Assembly: GCA_018729555.1 (NCBI GenBank)
Contig: JAHHQG010000030.1
Coordinates: 62,001 to 126,000, forward strand
DNA length: 64,000 nucleotides
Source of the DNA: Clostridiales bacterium
GTDB taxonomy: Bacteria > Bacillota > Sulfobacillia > RBS10-35
Direction: 5' to 3'
In this document: in pieces, positions 10,250-19,201 of the stretch
How positions within the stretch are numbered: position 1 is the first letter of the stretch
Layout of the letters: every line of letters begins with the position of its first letter
Notes under the pieces: generated by a model
The model's input: only the letters and a program-made list of their open reading frames with translations
What the model was told of the DNA's origin: nothing
Database searches by the model: none
Program-made: the position numbers and the translations under genes

Positions 10250-10336
10250 TGGTGCCGGAGGTGGGATTCGAACCCACACGGCCTTGCGGCCACACGATTT
10301 TGAGTCGTGCGTGAATGCCAGTTCCACCACTCCGGC
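10250..10336 (-). tRNA. tRNA-Leu (anticodon CAA)
   Basis: The sequence folds as a class II tRNA. The acceptor stem GCCGGAG pairs with CTCCGGC, followed by discriminator A and an encoded CCA. The anticodon loop is CTCAAAA with anticodon CAA, which reads UUG. A long variable arm (GTGGCC-gcaa-GGCCGT type) and GGGTTCGAATCCC in the T arm are visible. A short T run follows the CCA. Confidence 0.97.
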
Positions 10337-10370
10337 ACTGCCACCCATACTTTAGCACAGGCTTTGCCCT

Positions 10371-11303
10371 TTAGCCATTGTCAGCCTGTGCCAAGTTGGG
10401 CATATTTTCGACCTCGATGCTGAGATCCAGCAGATCACCGCCCCGGAGGACCGTCAACGTGGCCCGCTCGCCGGGGCGCCGCCGGGAAAGGAGCCTGCGG
10501 ATGGCCCCCAGCTGGTGGACCGGCTGACCGTCGACGTAGACCACCAGATCCAGGGGCTGGACACCGGCCCGCGCCCCCGGCCCGTCTTCCGCCACATAGG
10601 TGACGGCCACGCCCCGCTTCACCGGCAGGGCAAAGAGCTGGGCCACGGCGGGATCCACCTCTTGCGCCTCCCCGCCAAACCCCAGCCAGGCATGGGTGGC
10701 CTCCCCGTACTCGATGATCTGATTGGCCACCCGCCACGCCGTCTCCGCCTGGACCGCCAAGCTGAGGCCGTGCATCCAGCTGAGGATGCTCACTCCCGCC
10801 ACCTGGCCGTCCAAAGTCACCAGGGGGCCGCCGATGTTCCCGGGATGGACCAGGGCATCGGTGACGATGAGGCCATCCACGGGGAGGCGCTCCGGCCGGT
10901 AGATGCTGCGGTCAGCCGCCACCACCACCCCCATGTTGGCCGTCACCCCCTGCCCGAAGGAATCCCCCAGGGCCAAGACGATGCGGCCCGCAAAGAGCTC
11001 CTCTTCGTTCAAAAGGGGCGGCAAGACTTCCTCGGCCCGGCCTTCCAGGCGCAAGAGGGCAAGGCCGTAAAGGGGATCGGTCGCCACCGGGTACGCCGGG
11101 AACTTCCGCCCCTCAGGGGTGCGGACGGTGAGCTCCCATCCTTTCTCCCCCAGCTGAGCGCTGGTGAGGACATGGCGCCGATCGATAAAGGTCCCGCTTC
11201 CCAGGGTCACGGAACCGTCCTTGTGGCGCTGGCCAACGATGTGGGCCACCGCCTTCCTCCCCATCTCCACCGCCTGGCGGTTGGCCTCCGACCACCGATC
11301 CAT
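10371..11303 (-). CDS. HtrA/DegP-like protein with PDZ domain and lost catalytic triad
   Basis: A 310-residue protein with a trypsin-like fold followed by a PDZ domain (from about residue 225, with GPGARAGVQPLD). All three triad positions are altered. The His segment reads LTSAQLG (Q for H), the Asp segment reads DPLYGLALLRL (G for D), and the Ser segment reads GNIGGPL (I for S). No signal peptide or membrane anchor is seen, so it is probably cytoplasmic. The start ATG at 11303 follows AAAGGAGGTGGCGGC. It is likely a scaffold or binding protein rather than a protease. The fold call is firm; the role is unknown. Confidence 0.85.
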   Translation of the reverse strand: MDRWSEANRQAVEMGRKAVAHIVGQRHKDGSVTLGSGTFIDRRHVLTSAQLGEKGWELTVRTPEGRKFPAYPVATDPLYGLALLRLEGRAEEVLPPLLNEEELFAGRIVLALGDSFGQGVTANMGVVVAADRSIYRPERLPVDGLIVTDALVHPGNIGGPLVTLDGQVAGVSILSWMHGLSLAVQAETAWRVANQIIEYGEATHAWLGFGGEAQEVDPAVAQLFALPVKRGVAVTYVAEDGPGARAGVQPLDLVVYVDGQPVHQLGAIRRLLSRRRPGERATLTVLRGGDLLDLSIEVENMPNLAQADNG

Positions 11304-11388
11304 GCCGCCACCTCCTTTTCGTTCGTCGGCTATTTCCACTATATCACGACCTTTCCCATTCCCTAGGGCGTGCTACCATGGGCGTAGG

Positions 11389-12222
11389 ATGAAACGCCTT
11401 TTCCTCGTTCTTGCCCTTTTCCTCGCCTTTTTCTTGACGGCTTGCCGGCTCTCGCCGGCCACCCCCCTGGCCGAGACGCCGCCGCCCCTTCCCCTTCCCC
11501 AGGAAGGGGAGCCGGCCCCGCCCCGGGAACCGGAAAAGGTCACCCAATGGCCGCCGGTGGCCGTCCTCATGTACCACCAGCTGGGCGACCCACCGCCGGG
11601 CCACCCGTGGCCGGAGCTCTACGTCTCAAAAGACGCCTTTGCCGCCCAGCTGGACTGGCTGGATCGGGAAGGCTTTCACCCCGTGACCCTGAAGGAAGTT
11701 CTCACCGCCTGGCGGGAAGGCCGCCCTCTTCCCGATAAGTCCGTGGTCATCACCTTCGATGACGGCTATGCCAGCACCGTCCAGGTGGGCCTCCCCCTGC
11801 TGCAGGCCCATGGCTTTCCCGCCGTCCTCTTCCTCCAGGGAAACCTCCTCAACCGGGCCGGCGCCGTCAGCGACGCCATGGTCCGCACCTGGCTGGAAGC
11901 CGGCATGGAGCTGGGGTCCCACACCATGCGCCACCTGGACCTCACCCGCGCCTCAGAAAAGGATCTGGAGGCGGAGGTGGTGGGCTCCCGCTCCTTCCTG
12001 GAAACCACCTTTGACATACCGGTCCTCACCTTCGCCTATCCCGCCGGCCGGGCCGACGACCGGGCCCGGTCCATGGTGGAACAGGCGGGCTACGAAGCCG
12101 CCTTCACCACCCGGTCTGCCTGCGCCCGGGCGGAAGATGATCCCTTTCTCCTCCCCCGCCTGCGGGTGAACGGGAGCGACAGCCTGGAGGCCTTCGCCCG
12201 CAAAGTCAGCTGCCACCCCTAG
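11389..12222 (+). CDS. Polysaccharide deacetylase lipoprotein
   Basis: A 277-residue exported protein. The N-terminus has a signal peptide ending in a lipobox (FFLTAC), so it is probably anchored to the outer face of the membrane. The NodB domain shows VLMYHQLG, the metal-binding TFDDGY (about residue 120) and SHTMRHLDL (HxxxH, about 175), and FAYPAG. Members remove acetyl groups from peptidoglycan or other GlcNAc polymers. It is divergent from the HtrA-like gene with an 85-base gap. The substrate is not known. Confidence 0.93.
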   Translation: MKRLFLVLALFLAFFLTACRLSPATPLAETPPPLPLPQEGEPAPPREPEKVTQWPPVAVLMYHQLGDPPPGHPWPELYVSKDAFAAQLDWLDREGFHPVTLKEVLTAWREGRPLPDKSVVITFDDGYASTVQVGLPLLQAHGFPAVLFLQGNLLNRAGAVSDAMVRTWLEAGMELGSHTMRHLDLTRASEKDLEAEVVGSRSFLETTFDIPVLTFAYPAGRADDRARSMVEQAGYEAAFTTRSACARAEDDPFLLPRLRVNGSDSLEAFARKVSCHP

Positions 12223-12308
12223 TTTCGCTTCAAGCCGACGTGGCCCTTTTCGGGATCGGCCGGGCCGATGCGGACCTCTCCCTCCCCCGCCATGGGCCAT
12301 CGCCCCTT

Positions 12309-13064
12309 TCAGTCCCGAAGGGGCAATAAGCCGCCCGTCACCGCCACCACCGACCCCGTGATGTACCCCGAGGCCCTCTCCGCAAGAAAAGCCACCACCC
12401 TCGCCACATCTTCCCCCGTGCCGGGCCTCCCCATGGGCTCCGGCACCGCTACCCCTTCCGCCTCGGCGATGGTCTTTTCTTTCCACGGCTGGCGGATGTC
12501 CCCCGGGGCCACCATGTTGGCGGTGATGCCGTACGGGGCTTCCTCCAGGGCGAGGGTCCTCACCAGGCTCAAAAGCCCCGCCTTGGCGGCAGCATACGGG
12601 CCTCTTCCCGGCCATCCCGGAGCCCCTTCCACCTCTGCAAAGCCGAAAAAGATGAGGCGCCCGAAGCGGCGACTGCGCATGCCAGGAAGAAGAACCCTGC
12701 AGAGGTAAAACGCGGAACTTAGGTTTCCCTCCAGCATGGCCCGCCAGAGGTCGAGGGACGCCTCCGCCACGGGGATCTTTTGCCGCTCGAAGGGCCCCGC
12801 CCCGTGCACCAGCACGTGGATGGGCCCCAGCTCCTTTTCCGCCTGGCGCACCAGCCCTTCCGCTTCCCCGGGGCGGCCCACATCCCCGGCGATGGCCGCC
12901 GCCTCTCCTCCCAGGGACCTGATGGCGGCCACCAGCTCCAGGGCCTCCCTGCGGCTTTCCCGGTAATTCACCGTCACCCGATAGCCCCTTTGGGCCATGT
13001 AAAGGGCTACCTGCCGCCCCAGGCCCCGGGCACCCCCCGTGATCAGCACATGGCCCTGGCTCAC
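12309..13064 (-). CDS. Short-chain dehydrogenase/reductase, catalytic Ser replaced
   Basis: A 251-residue SDR with a Rossmann motif TGGARGLG at the N-terminus, a VHGAGP motif, and YAAAK carrying the catalytic Tyr and Lys. The position that normally holds the catalytic serine (GRIITIGS in FabG) reads GRLIFFGF, so the serine looks replaced by phenylalanine. The start GTG at 13064 overlaps the upstream phosphotransferase-like stop by four bases (GTGA). It is the last gene of a long minus-strand string. Reduced activity or a different substrate is possible. Confidence 0.88.
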   Translation of the reverse strand: MSQGHVLITGGARGLGRQVALYMAQRGYRVTVNYRESRREALELVAAIRSLGGEAAAIAGDVGRPGEAEGLVRQAEKELGPIHVLVHGAGPFERQKIPVAEASLDLWRAMLEGNLSSAFYLCRVLLPGMRSRRFGRLIFFGFAEVEGAPGWPGRGPYAAAKAGLLSLVRTLALEEAPYGITANMVAPGDIRQPWKEKTIAEAEGVAVPEPMGRPGTGEDVARVVAFLAERASGYITGSVVAVTGGLLPLRD

Positions 13065-14062
13065 GTCCTCTCCCACCCCCGCAAAAGGGCCTGGACCTTC
13101 TCGCGGTTTTCGTGAAGGAAATCGAGGTAGGCTTCCTTGGCCGTCAAAAACCCCACCGCCTTGATCATCTCCCCCAGAAGGAGCCGCTCCCGCCATCGCG
13201 GGTGGAGGGGAATCACCGACCGGTACCCCTCCAGAAAGGCCCGCCGCAGCGGCCCCAGCTGGCGGTAATCCTCCGCCGTCCCATCGGGGGGAAGGCTCCA
13301 TAAGGGCATCACCCAGTCCATCTCGGCAAAGCGGGCCCGGGCGTGCTCAAAGTCCAGGAAGGCCACCACCCGCGCCTCTCCCCCTTCTCCGGCGTAAAGG
13401 ATATTTTCCCCGTGGAGATCCTGGTGGCAGAAGACGGGCTCTTCCGCCTCCCCCAGGTAAGCCAGATGGGCCTCCACGAACTGCCGGGCAAAGAAGGCTT
13501 GTCCCTCGCTGAGCCAGCCTTCGGAAAGGGCCTGGGCAGCCCGTTTGGCGAACTCGGCTTCTTCAAAGCGGCGCGCCGAACCCTGGCTTTCGCCTTCCCA
13601 AAAGGGACCGAAGCCCTCTCGCGGAAGGGGCACCCTGTGGAGATGGCCCAGGGCCTCTCCCCAGCTGCGGGCGAGGCTCAGGTGCCCTTCCGGGGGCACA
13701 TGGCGCAAGCCTCGCCCCGGAACCTTCCCTTCCAAGAAGGAGAGGAGGAGATAGGGGAGCCCGGCATCGGGGAGCTCCCCTTTGCCCATCACCTGAGGGA
13801 CGGCCACCGGTCCGGGGGGGTGGTCTGCCAGCCAGCGGAGGGTCTCCTCTTCCCCGTCCCGGTGGATGTCAGCCCCGCGCCCGTACACCCGCAGGGAAAA
13901 CCGCCGGCCGTCTCCCGTCTCCAGAAAGACGTTGAGGTTTCGCCGCCCGTAGGGAAGAAAGCGGTAGCGGCGGAGGTCATGGCCAAGGCCATGGGCCTCC
14001 AGGACCATCATGAGGTCTTTCACCGAAATCTCCGCCCGCCCAGGAATCTCCACGTGGGCCAA
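13061..14062 (-). CDS. Aminoglycoside phosphotransferase-fold kinase family protein
   Basis: A 333-residue protein of the APH/choline kinase fold. The catalytic loop CHQDLHGENIL is at about residue 223 and the metal-binding LDFEHA at about 245. These kinases phosphorylate small molecules; the substrate cannot be read here and antibiotic resistance should not be assumed. The start TTG at 14062 lies nine bases after AAAGGAGG. It sits between the zinc-ribbon gene and the SDR, coupled to the latter. Confidence 0.85.
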   Translation of the reverse strand: MAHVEIPGRAEISVKDLMMVLEAHGLGHDLRRYRFLPYGRRNLNVFLETGDGRRFSLRVYGRGADIHRDGEEETLRWLADHPPGPVAVPQVMGKGELPDAGLPYLLLSFLEGKVPGRGLRHVPPEGHLSLARSWGEALGHLHRVPLPREGFGPFWEGESQGSARRFEEAEFAKRAAQALSEGWLSEGQAFFARQFVEAHLAYLGEAEEPVFCHQDLHGENILYAGEGGEARVVAFLDFEHARARFAEMDWVMPLWSLPPDGTAEDYRQLGPLRRAFLEGYRSVIPLHPRWRERLLLGEMIKAVGFLTAKEAYLDFLHENREKVQALLRGWERT

Positions 14063-14077
14063 GGGCTCATGCCTCCT

Positions 14078-14443
14078 TTAGGGCGGCGCCTCCTGCCAGT
14101 CCTTGCCCTCGGCGCGGGCCGCCCTCCCCTTTCCCGCCTTCATCCAGCCCTGGAGAACCTCCCCCTCAGGCTGCCGCCCCAAGCTCCTCAGGAGAACCTC
14201 CAGTCCGGCCGCCGCCATGAGGACCGCCACCGCCAAGGGCAAGGGTTTGAGGCGCAGGTCGGTGGTCCACTCGATCCAGGCGGCCCCCACTAGGGGAAGG
14301 AGGAGGAGGGTTCCGCCCAAACCTGCCCACAGACGGGCCCAGGGGCGGGTCCGCCGGGGAAGGGAAAGGGCCGTTTCCTCGCCGCAGGCCGGGCAGACCT
14401 CCGTGCCCGGGAGGAGGCTCACCCCGCAACGGGGACATATCAC
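14078..14443 (-). CDS. Zinc-ribbon membrane protein of unknown function
   Basis: A 121-residue protein with an N-terminal zinc ribbon (CPRCG ... CPACG, about residues 3-20) and two hydrophobic segments (about 38-58 and 70-88), ending in a basic tail. No family function is recognised. It lies between the MoaB-like gene and the phosphotransferase-fold gene in the same direction. Confidence 0.75.
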   Translation of the reverse strand: MICPRCGVSLLPGTEVCPACGEETALSLPRRTRPWARLWAGLGGTLLLLPLVGAAWIEWTTDLRLKPLPLAVAVLMAAAGLEVLLRSLGRQPEGEVLQGWMKAGKGRAARAEGKDWQEAPP

Positions 14444-14477
14444 CGTCGGATCCCCTCCCCCTGATCCCTATGCGCCT

Positions 14478-15005
14478 TCAGCGCCGAATTTCCCAAAGGA
14501 GGTGAGAGAGCTCCGGCAAGAGGAGCCGATCCAAGGCCAGGGCCACCGCCTTGGGGGAGCCGGGGAGGGCCACCAAAAGCTTTTTCGCCGCCACCCCCGC
14601 CAGCGCCCCCGAGAGCATAGCCGCCGGCCCGATCTCCTGGAAGCTCAGCCAGCGAAAGAGCTCCCCGAAACCGGGAAGCTCCTTGTCCAGAAAGGGCCGG
14701 AGCGCCGCCACCGTCCGGTCGCGGGAGGACAGGCCCGTGCCCCCGCTGGTGACGATGACGTCCACCTCCGGATCATCCAGCCAGGTGGCCACCACCCGGC
14801 GGATGGCCTCCACCTCGTCGGGCACCTGGGCCAGGTGGCGGACCGCATGGCCTGCCGCTTCCACCTTTTCCACGAAGACCCGGGCCGAGCGGTCGTCTTG
14901 TCCCCGCCGGCTGTCGGAGACGGTGCAAAAGGCCGTCGCCAGCGAAGGCCAAGCTTCTTTGGCCTTTTCCCGGTGCTCCCCCGGAACCTGGCCCTCCCCC
15001 GTCAT
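14478..15005 (-). CDS. MoaB/MogA-family molybdopterin-binding protein
   Basis: A 175-residue protein with the molybdopterin-binding fold. It has the signature VTSGGTGLSSRDRT at about residue 88 and ALPGSPKAV near the C-terminus. The family adenylylates molybdopterin in molybdenum cofactor synthesis. No other moa/mog gene is in the window. The ATG at 15005 overlaps the E2 stop by four bases, so it is translated with the dehydrogenase genes. That pairing is unexplained. Confidence 0.88.
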   Translation of the reverse strand: MTGEGQVPGEHREKAKEAWPSLATAFCTVSDSRRGQDDRSARVFVEKVEAAGHAVRHLAQVPDEVEAIRRVVATWLDDPEVDVIVTSGGTGLSSRDRTVAALRPFLDKELPGFGELFRWLSFQEIGPAAMLSGALAGVAAKKLLVALPGSPKAVALALDRLLLPELSHLLWEIRR

Positions 15006-16261
15006 CCCTGGAAAGCCTCCAGGCGTCGCTTCACTTCCCGGAGGAAGCGGGCCGCCTCGGCCCCGTCGGCCACCCGGTGGTCAAAGGAGAGGCAGAGGGC
15101 CATCATGGTGCGGATGGCGATGCCGTCCCCCACCACCACCGGTTTCCGCTGGGCCCTTTCGGTGGTGAGGATCCCCGCCTGCCCCGGCGGGATGATGGGC
15201 ATGGAGAGAAGGGTCCCCAGGGCCCCGGTGTTGTCCACGGTAAAGGTGGCCCCCTCCACGTCCTCCAGGCGGAGCTGCCCCTGCCGGGCTCGTTGGGCCA
15301 AGTCATAGACCCGCCGCGCCAGCCCGGCGAGGTTCAGCTGGTCGGCATCGTGGATGACGGGGACCATGAGACCCTGGTCCGTGGCCACGGCGATGCCGAT
15401 GTTCACCTTCCCCCGCAGGAGGATGTGGTCGCCGCCCCAAGAAGCGTTCAGCTGGGGCACCGCCTGAAGCGCCTCCACCGCCGCCTGGATGGCGAAGGGG
15501 AGGAAGGTGAGGGGCACCCCGTAGCGGCTCCGGAAAGCCTCCCCCTCCCGCTGGATGTAGGCTTCGATGGCCGTCACGTCGGCTTCCACCATGGTCCAGG
15601 CATGGGGGATGGTGCGGGCGCTCTCGGCCATGTTCTGGGCGATGGCGCGGCGGATGGGCGTGAGGGGCACCCGGCGATCCCCCGGCAAGGAAACCGGCGG
15701 GCGCACCTCTTCTTCCCCCTTGGCCGCCGGCTCCACCGGCAGCCGGGCCGGCTCGGGGCGAGAAGAAGGGGCGGGAGCCGGTGCCGGCGCAGCCGCCTCT
15801 CTTTCCTTCGCGAGGTAGGCCTCCACATCGGCCACCGTCACCCGGCCGCCGGCACCTGTCCCCTTCACCTTGGACAGATCGATGCCGTGTTCCTTGGCCA
15901 GGCGCCGCACCGCCGGGCTATACCGGCGCTCCTCGTCCCGGGCAGAGGCTTCCGCCGGCGCCGCCGCAGCCGGGGTTTCCGCCTTTTCGCCCTCCGGCGC
16001 TTTCGCCCCTTCCTGGGCCGCCCCTTCCACCTCCAGGATGCATAGGGGCGCCCCCACCGGCACCGTCTCCCCTTCCGGCACCAGGATCTCTTTCACCCGG
16101 CCCGTCTCGGGCGATGGCACCTCCGCCGTCACCTTGGCGGTGACCACCTCCAGAAGGGGTTCATACTTCTGGACCTGATCCCCCGGCTTCTTCAGCCAGG
16201 TGACCACCGTCCCTTCCGTCACCGTTTCCCCCAGCTGGGGCATCTTCACCGTGTAATCCAT
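15002..16261 (-). CDS. 2-oxoacid dehydrogenase complex E2, dihydrolipoamide acyltransferase
   Basis: A 419-residue E2. The lipoyl domain at the N-terminus carries the modified lysine in EVVTAKVTAEVPS (about residue 43). The peripheral subunit-binding domain is at about 110-150 (SPAVRRLAKEHGIDLS). The catalytic acyltransferase domain ends with SFDHRVADG. Ala/Pro/Glu-rich linkers separate the domains. It follows E1beta by 15 bases. The substrate (pyruvate or branched-chain 2-oxoacid) cannot be decided; sequence texture leans to the branched-chain/acetoin group. No E3 gene is seen here. Confidence 0.95.
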   Translation of the reverse strand: MDYTVKMPQLGETVTEGTVVTWLKKPGDQVQKYEPLLEVVTAKVTAEVPSPETGRVKEILVPEGETVPVGAPLCILEVEGAAQEGAKAPEGEKAETPAAAAPAEASARDEERRYSPAVRRLAKEHGIDLSKVKGTGAGGRVTVADVEAYLAKEREAAAPAPAPAPSSRPEPARLPVEPAAKGEEEVRPPVSLPGDRRVPLTPIRRAIAQNMAESARTIPHAWTMVEADVTAIEAYIQREGEAFRSRYGVPLTFLPFAIQAAVEALQAVPQLNASWGGDHILLRGKVNIGIAVATDQGLMVPVIHDADQLNLAGLARRVYDLAQRARQGQLRLEDVEGATFTVDNTGALGTLLSMPIIPPGQAGILTTERAQRKPVVVGDGIAIRTMMALCLSFDHRVADGAEAARFLREVKRRLEAFQG

Positions 16262-16276
16262 GGGATCGCCCCCCTG

Positions 16277-17266
16277 TCAAAATTCCACCAGCTCCCTGGC
16301 CGCCGCCACGATCTTGGCCACATCCGGGGTGAACTCCTTTTCCAGGACGCTGGCATAGCCGATCCCCGGGACGTCGGGACCCGCCAGGCGCCGCACGGGC
16401 GCATCCAGGTGCAGGAAGGCCTCATCGGCGATGATGGCGGCGATTTCCGCCCCCGCGCCGTAGGTGAGGTTATCTTCGTGGACGATGAGGGCCCGGCCCG
16501 TAGCCTTGGCCGCCTCGACGATGGTCTTCTTGTCGAGGGGCTTCAAGGTGCGGACGTCCACCACCGTGGCCTCGATCCCCTGCCGGCTGAGCTCCTCTGC
16601 CGCCCGGAGGCATTCGTGGAGCATGTAGCCGTACGCGTAGAGGGTGATGTGGCGCCCCTCCCGGCGCACCTCCGCCGGGCCGATGGGCACCACGTAATCC
16701 CCGTCGGGGATGTCCTGCTTGATGGAGCGGTAGCACTTCTTGTGCTCGAGGAAGATCACCGGGTCGTCATCCCGGATGGCCGCCTTCAAAAGGCCCTTCA
16801 CGTCGTAGGGAAAGGCAGGCGCCACCACCTTCAGGCCGGGGATGTGGGCGTAAAAGGCTTCCACGCTCTGGCTGTGATAGAGGGCCCCATGAACCCCCGG
16901 TCCCCCGCCGTAGGGCATCCGGACCACCATGGGCACCTTCCATCCCCCGTTGGAGCGGTAATGGATCCGGGCCGCCTCGCTCTGGATCTGGTTGAAGGCG
17001 GGGAAGGAAAAGTCGGCAAACTGCATCTCGGCGATGGGCCGCAGGCCGTGGAGGGCCATGCCGATGGCCACCCCCGCGATGCTGGCCTCCGCCAGGGGCG
17101 TGTCGATGACCCGCCGCTCCCCGAACCGGTCGATGAGGCCGACGCTGGCCCGGAAGACACCTCCCCGCTTGCCCACGTCTTCGCCCAGGAGCACCACCCG
17201 TTCATCCCGGGCCATCTCTTCTTCCATCGCCTCTCTTACGGCATCCACATAGAACTTTTCCGCCAT
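16277..17266 (-). CDS. 2-oxoacid dehydrogenase E1 component, beta subunit
   Basis: A 329-residue transketolase-like beta subunit with GEDVGKRGGVFRAS near the N-terminus, HGLRPIAEMQFADF in the middle and a transketolase C-terminal domain (VVDVRTLKPLD). It pairs with the E1alpha encoded just upstream. The ATG at 17266 follows AGGGGGGA; the frame extends upstream but lacks a better ribosome site. Gap to the E1alpha stop is 13 bases. Confidence 0.95.
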   Translation of the reverse strand: MAEKFYVDAVREAMEEEMARDERVVLLGEDVGKRGGVFRASVGLIDRFGERRVIDTPLAEASIAGVAIGMALHGLRPIAEMQFADFSFPAFNQIQSEAARIHYRSNGGWKVPMVVRMPYGGGPGVHGALYHSQSVEAFYAHIPGLKVVAPAFPYDVKGLLKAAIRDDDPVIFLEHKKCYRSIKQDIPDGDYVVPIGPAEVRREGRHITLYAYGYMLHECLRAAEELSRQGIEATVVDVRTLKPLDKKTIVEAAKATGRALIVHEDNLTYGAGAEIAAIIADEAFLHLDAPVRRLAGPDVPGIGYASVLEKEFTPDVAKIVAAARELVEF

Positions 17267-17279
17267 GGACCGTCCCCCC

Positions 17280-18278
17280 TTAGAGCTCGATGGGCGTGGC
17301 GTACACGTGGGTGTAGAGGTCCTCGGGCTTGGGATCGGGCGCCTTTTGGGCTTCATCCGTCGCCCGGTCCACCTCTTGGCGCACCTCCCGGTCGATGGCC
17401 GCCAGCTCCTCGTCGCTGATGACCCCTTGTTCTTTCAAGAAAGCGGCAAAATGGCCCAAGGGGTCCCGCTCCTTCAAGGCCTCCATCTCTTCCTGCGTCA
17501 TGTAGGTCCGGGGATCGTCGTCGGTGGAATGGCCCGTGAGGCGGGGCACCATCACTTCCAGGAGGGTGGCCCCCTCCCCCCGGCGGGCCCGCTCCACCGC
17601 TTCCTTTGCGACCCGATAGACCTCCAACACCTGGAGGCCGTCCACCGTCACCCCCGTAAGGCCGTACCCCGCCGCCCGCAGGGACACCCGGTCCACCGCC
17701 ATCTGCTTTTGGAGGGGCACCGAGATGGCCCACTGGTTGTTCTGCACCACGAAGATCACGGGGAGCTTGTAGATGCCCGCCCAGTTGAGGGCTTCGTGAA
17801 ACTCCCCCTGGCTGGCGCTGCCCTCCCCGATGGAGGTGTAGAACACCCGGTCTTCCCCCAGCTGCTGGGCGGCGTAGGCCATGCCCACGGCGTGGAGGGT
17901 CTGGGTGGCCACCGTGGAGGACTGGGTGACGATCCCTTTTTGCGGATGGCTGTAGTGGGACGGCATCTGGCGGCCACCGCTGCTGGGACCGTCGGCCTTG
18001 GCGAAGAAATCCAGCATCACCTCGAGGGGGGTCATGCCCATCCGCAGCACCACCCCCAGGTCCCGGTAATAGGGGAGAACGATGTCATGCCCCGGCTTAA
18101 GGGCCCAGCTGATCCCGATCTGGGCCCCTTCATGGCCTTGGCATCCGATGGCGAAGGGCGCCTGCCCCATGCGATTCAGCACCCACTGGCGCTCGTCCAA
18201 GCGCCGGGCGAGAAGCATGAGGCGGTACATCTCCTTAAGATCCTCTTCCGTCAACCCCAACTGGCGGTAATCCGCCAT
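17280..18278 (-). CDS. 2-oxoacid dehydrogenase E1 component, alpha subunit
   Basis: A 332-residue thiamine diphosphate-dependent subunit. The ThDP motif starts GEGSASQGEFHEAL (about residue 155) and ends VVQNN. The segment GRQMPSHYSHPQKGI resembles branched-chain 2-oxoacid dehydrogenases, and GHSTDDDP is the phosphorylation-loop region. The ATG is preceded by AAGGAGGTGGGCCC. It starts the E1alpha-E1beta-E2 trio. Confidence 0.95.
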   Translation of the reverse strand: MADYRQLGLTEEDLKEMYRLMLLARRLDERQWVLNRMGQAPFAIGCQGHEGAQIGISWALKPGHDIVLPYYRDLGVVLRMGMTPLEVMLDFFAKADGPSSGGRQMPSHYSHPQKGIVTQSSTVATQTLHAVGMAYAAQQLGEDRVFYTSIGEGSASQGEFHEALNWAGIYKLPVIFVVQNNQWAISVPLQKQMAVDRVSLRAAGYGLTGVTVDGLQVLEVYRVAKEAVERARRGEGATLLEVMVPRLTGHSTDDDPRTYMTQEEMEALKERDPLGHFAAFLKEQGVISDEELAAIDREVRQEVDRATDEAQKAPDPKPEDLYTHVYATPIEL

Positions 18279-18322
18279 GGGCCCACCTCCTTCACTACCC
18301 TATCGATATGGACCGGTCCCCG

Positions 18323-19201
18323 CTAGCCGTAGACAAACGCGTCCCTCTCCAGGCGGGCCTCCTCCCGCGCCCAGGCTTCATAGGCCTCCCGATCCCGGCC
18401 GTAGAGAAAGCGGGCCAGGTACCGCATCCCCTGGCCGAGAAGGGGCCCCGGCCGGCCGTAGTACCGCTCCGGCAGAAGGAAGATCCGCCGCTCCCGCACC
18501 AGGGGAAGTTCCTCCCACCCCGGCCGAGAAGCTATATCCTTCACCTTCATCCGCCGCTCGCCGCTGCCGCACCAGCAGACAAAATAGGTGTCAGGCTGCC
18601 GCCGGACCACCTCCTCCGCCTCGACGGGGCTGCTCTCCTTCTCCAGATCGGAAAAGACCGGCTCCAGACCCAAAAGCTCCAGCATCTCGTGGATCCAGCT
18701 GGGGCGGCCCGCCACGATGATGGGCTTCGGCCACCACTCCCAGGCCGCCTTTTGGGGCAGGGGGATGCCCTTTTGCGCCCTCGCCTCCCGGGCCCGAAGG
18801 GCCTCTTCCCGCGCCTCCCGCAGGTCTTCATCCAGCCGCGCCACCACCTCTTCCCCCTTTTCCTCCAGGGAGAGGGCCTGGGCCACCTGCCGGATGCCCT
18901 TTCGCACCCCGTCCAGGGTGTGGCTTTCCACCACCACATAGGGAAGGCCCATCTCCTGAAGCTTGGCCACCCCTCTTTCCATCCCCGGAACGCTCAAGGA
19001 CGCCAGGACCAGATCGGGCTTGAGGGCCGCCACCTTCTCCACGTCGACGGTGAGGTCGCCCCCCACGTTGGCGCAGTGCTGGAGATGGGGGCCAAGGTAG
19101 CGGTCCTCCAAGGACCAGCGGTCCACCCCCACCAGATCCTTTTCCCGCCCCAAGGAAAGGACGATGTCGGTGTTGCTGGGGGTCAGGGACACCAGCCTCA
19201 C
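18323..19201 (-). CDS. BtuF-like cobalamin/periplasmic-binding-fold protein without signal peptide
   Basis: A 292-residue protein of the metal/cobalamin-binding BtuF/FecB fold (VSLTPSNTDIVLSLG at the start; KVAALKPDLVLASL at about 55). The N-terminus begins directly with the fold, so no export signal is present and a cytoplasmic role is likely. It overlaps the HD gene by four bases and lies two genes from a cobalamin adenosyltransferase, which suggests a link to B12 handling. No ABC permease or ATPase for it is in the window. Confidence 0.8.
   Translation of the reverse strand: MRLVSLTPSNTDIVLSLGREKDLVGVDRWSLEDRYLGPHLQHCANVGGDLTVDVEKVAALKPDLVLASLSVPGMERGVAKLQEMGLPYVVVESHTLDGVRKGIRQVAQALSLEEKGEEVVARLDEDLREAREEALRAREARAQKGIPLPQKAAWEWWPKPIIVAGRPSWIHEMLELLGLEPVFSDLEKESSPVEAEEVVRRQPDTYFVCWCGSGERRMKVKDIASRPGWEELPLVRERRIFLLPERYYGRPGPLLGQGMRYLARFLYGRDREAYEAWAREEARLERDAFVYG

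Noticed and set aside
10356-10390. Inverted repeat CACAGGCT ... AGCCTGTG near the tRNA-Leu
   Set aside because: Arms are only 8 bp with a 19-base loop and no T run, and one arm region overlaps the end of the HtrA-like gene; too weak to call a terminator.
13061-14062. Antibiotic resistance call for the phosphotransferase-fold gene
   Set aside because: The fold is shared by many metabolic kinases and the housekeeping context gives no support for resistance.
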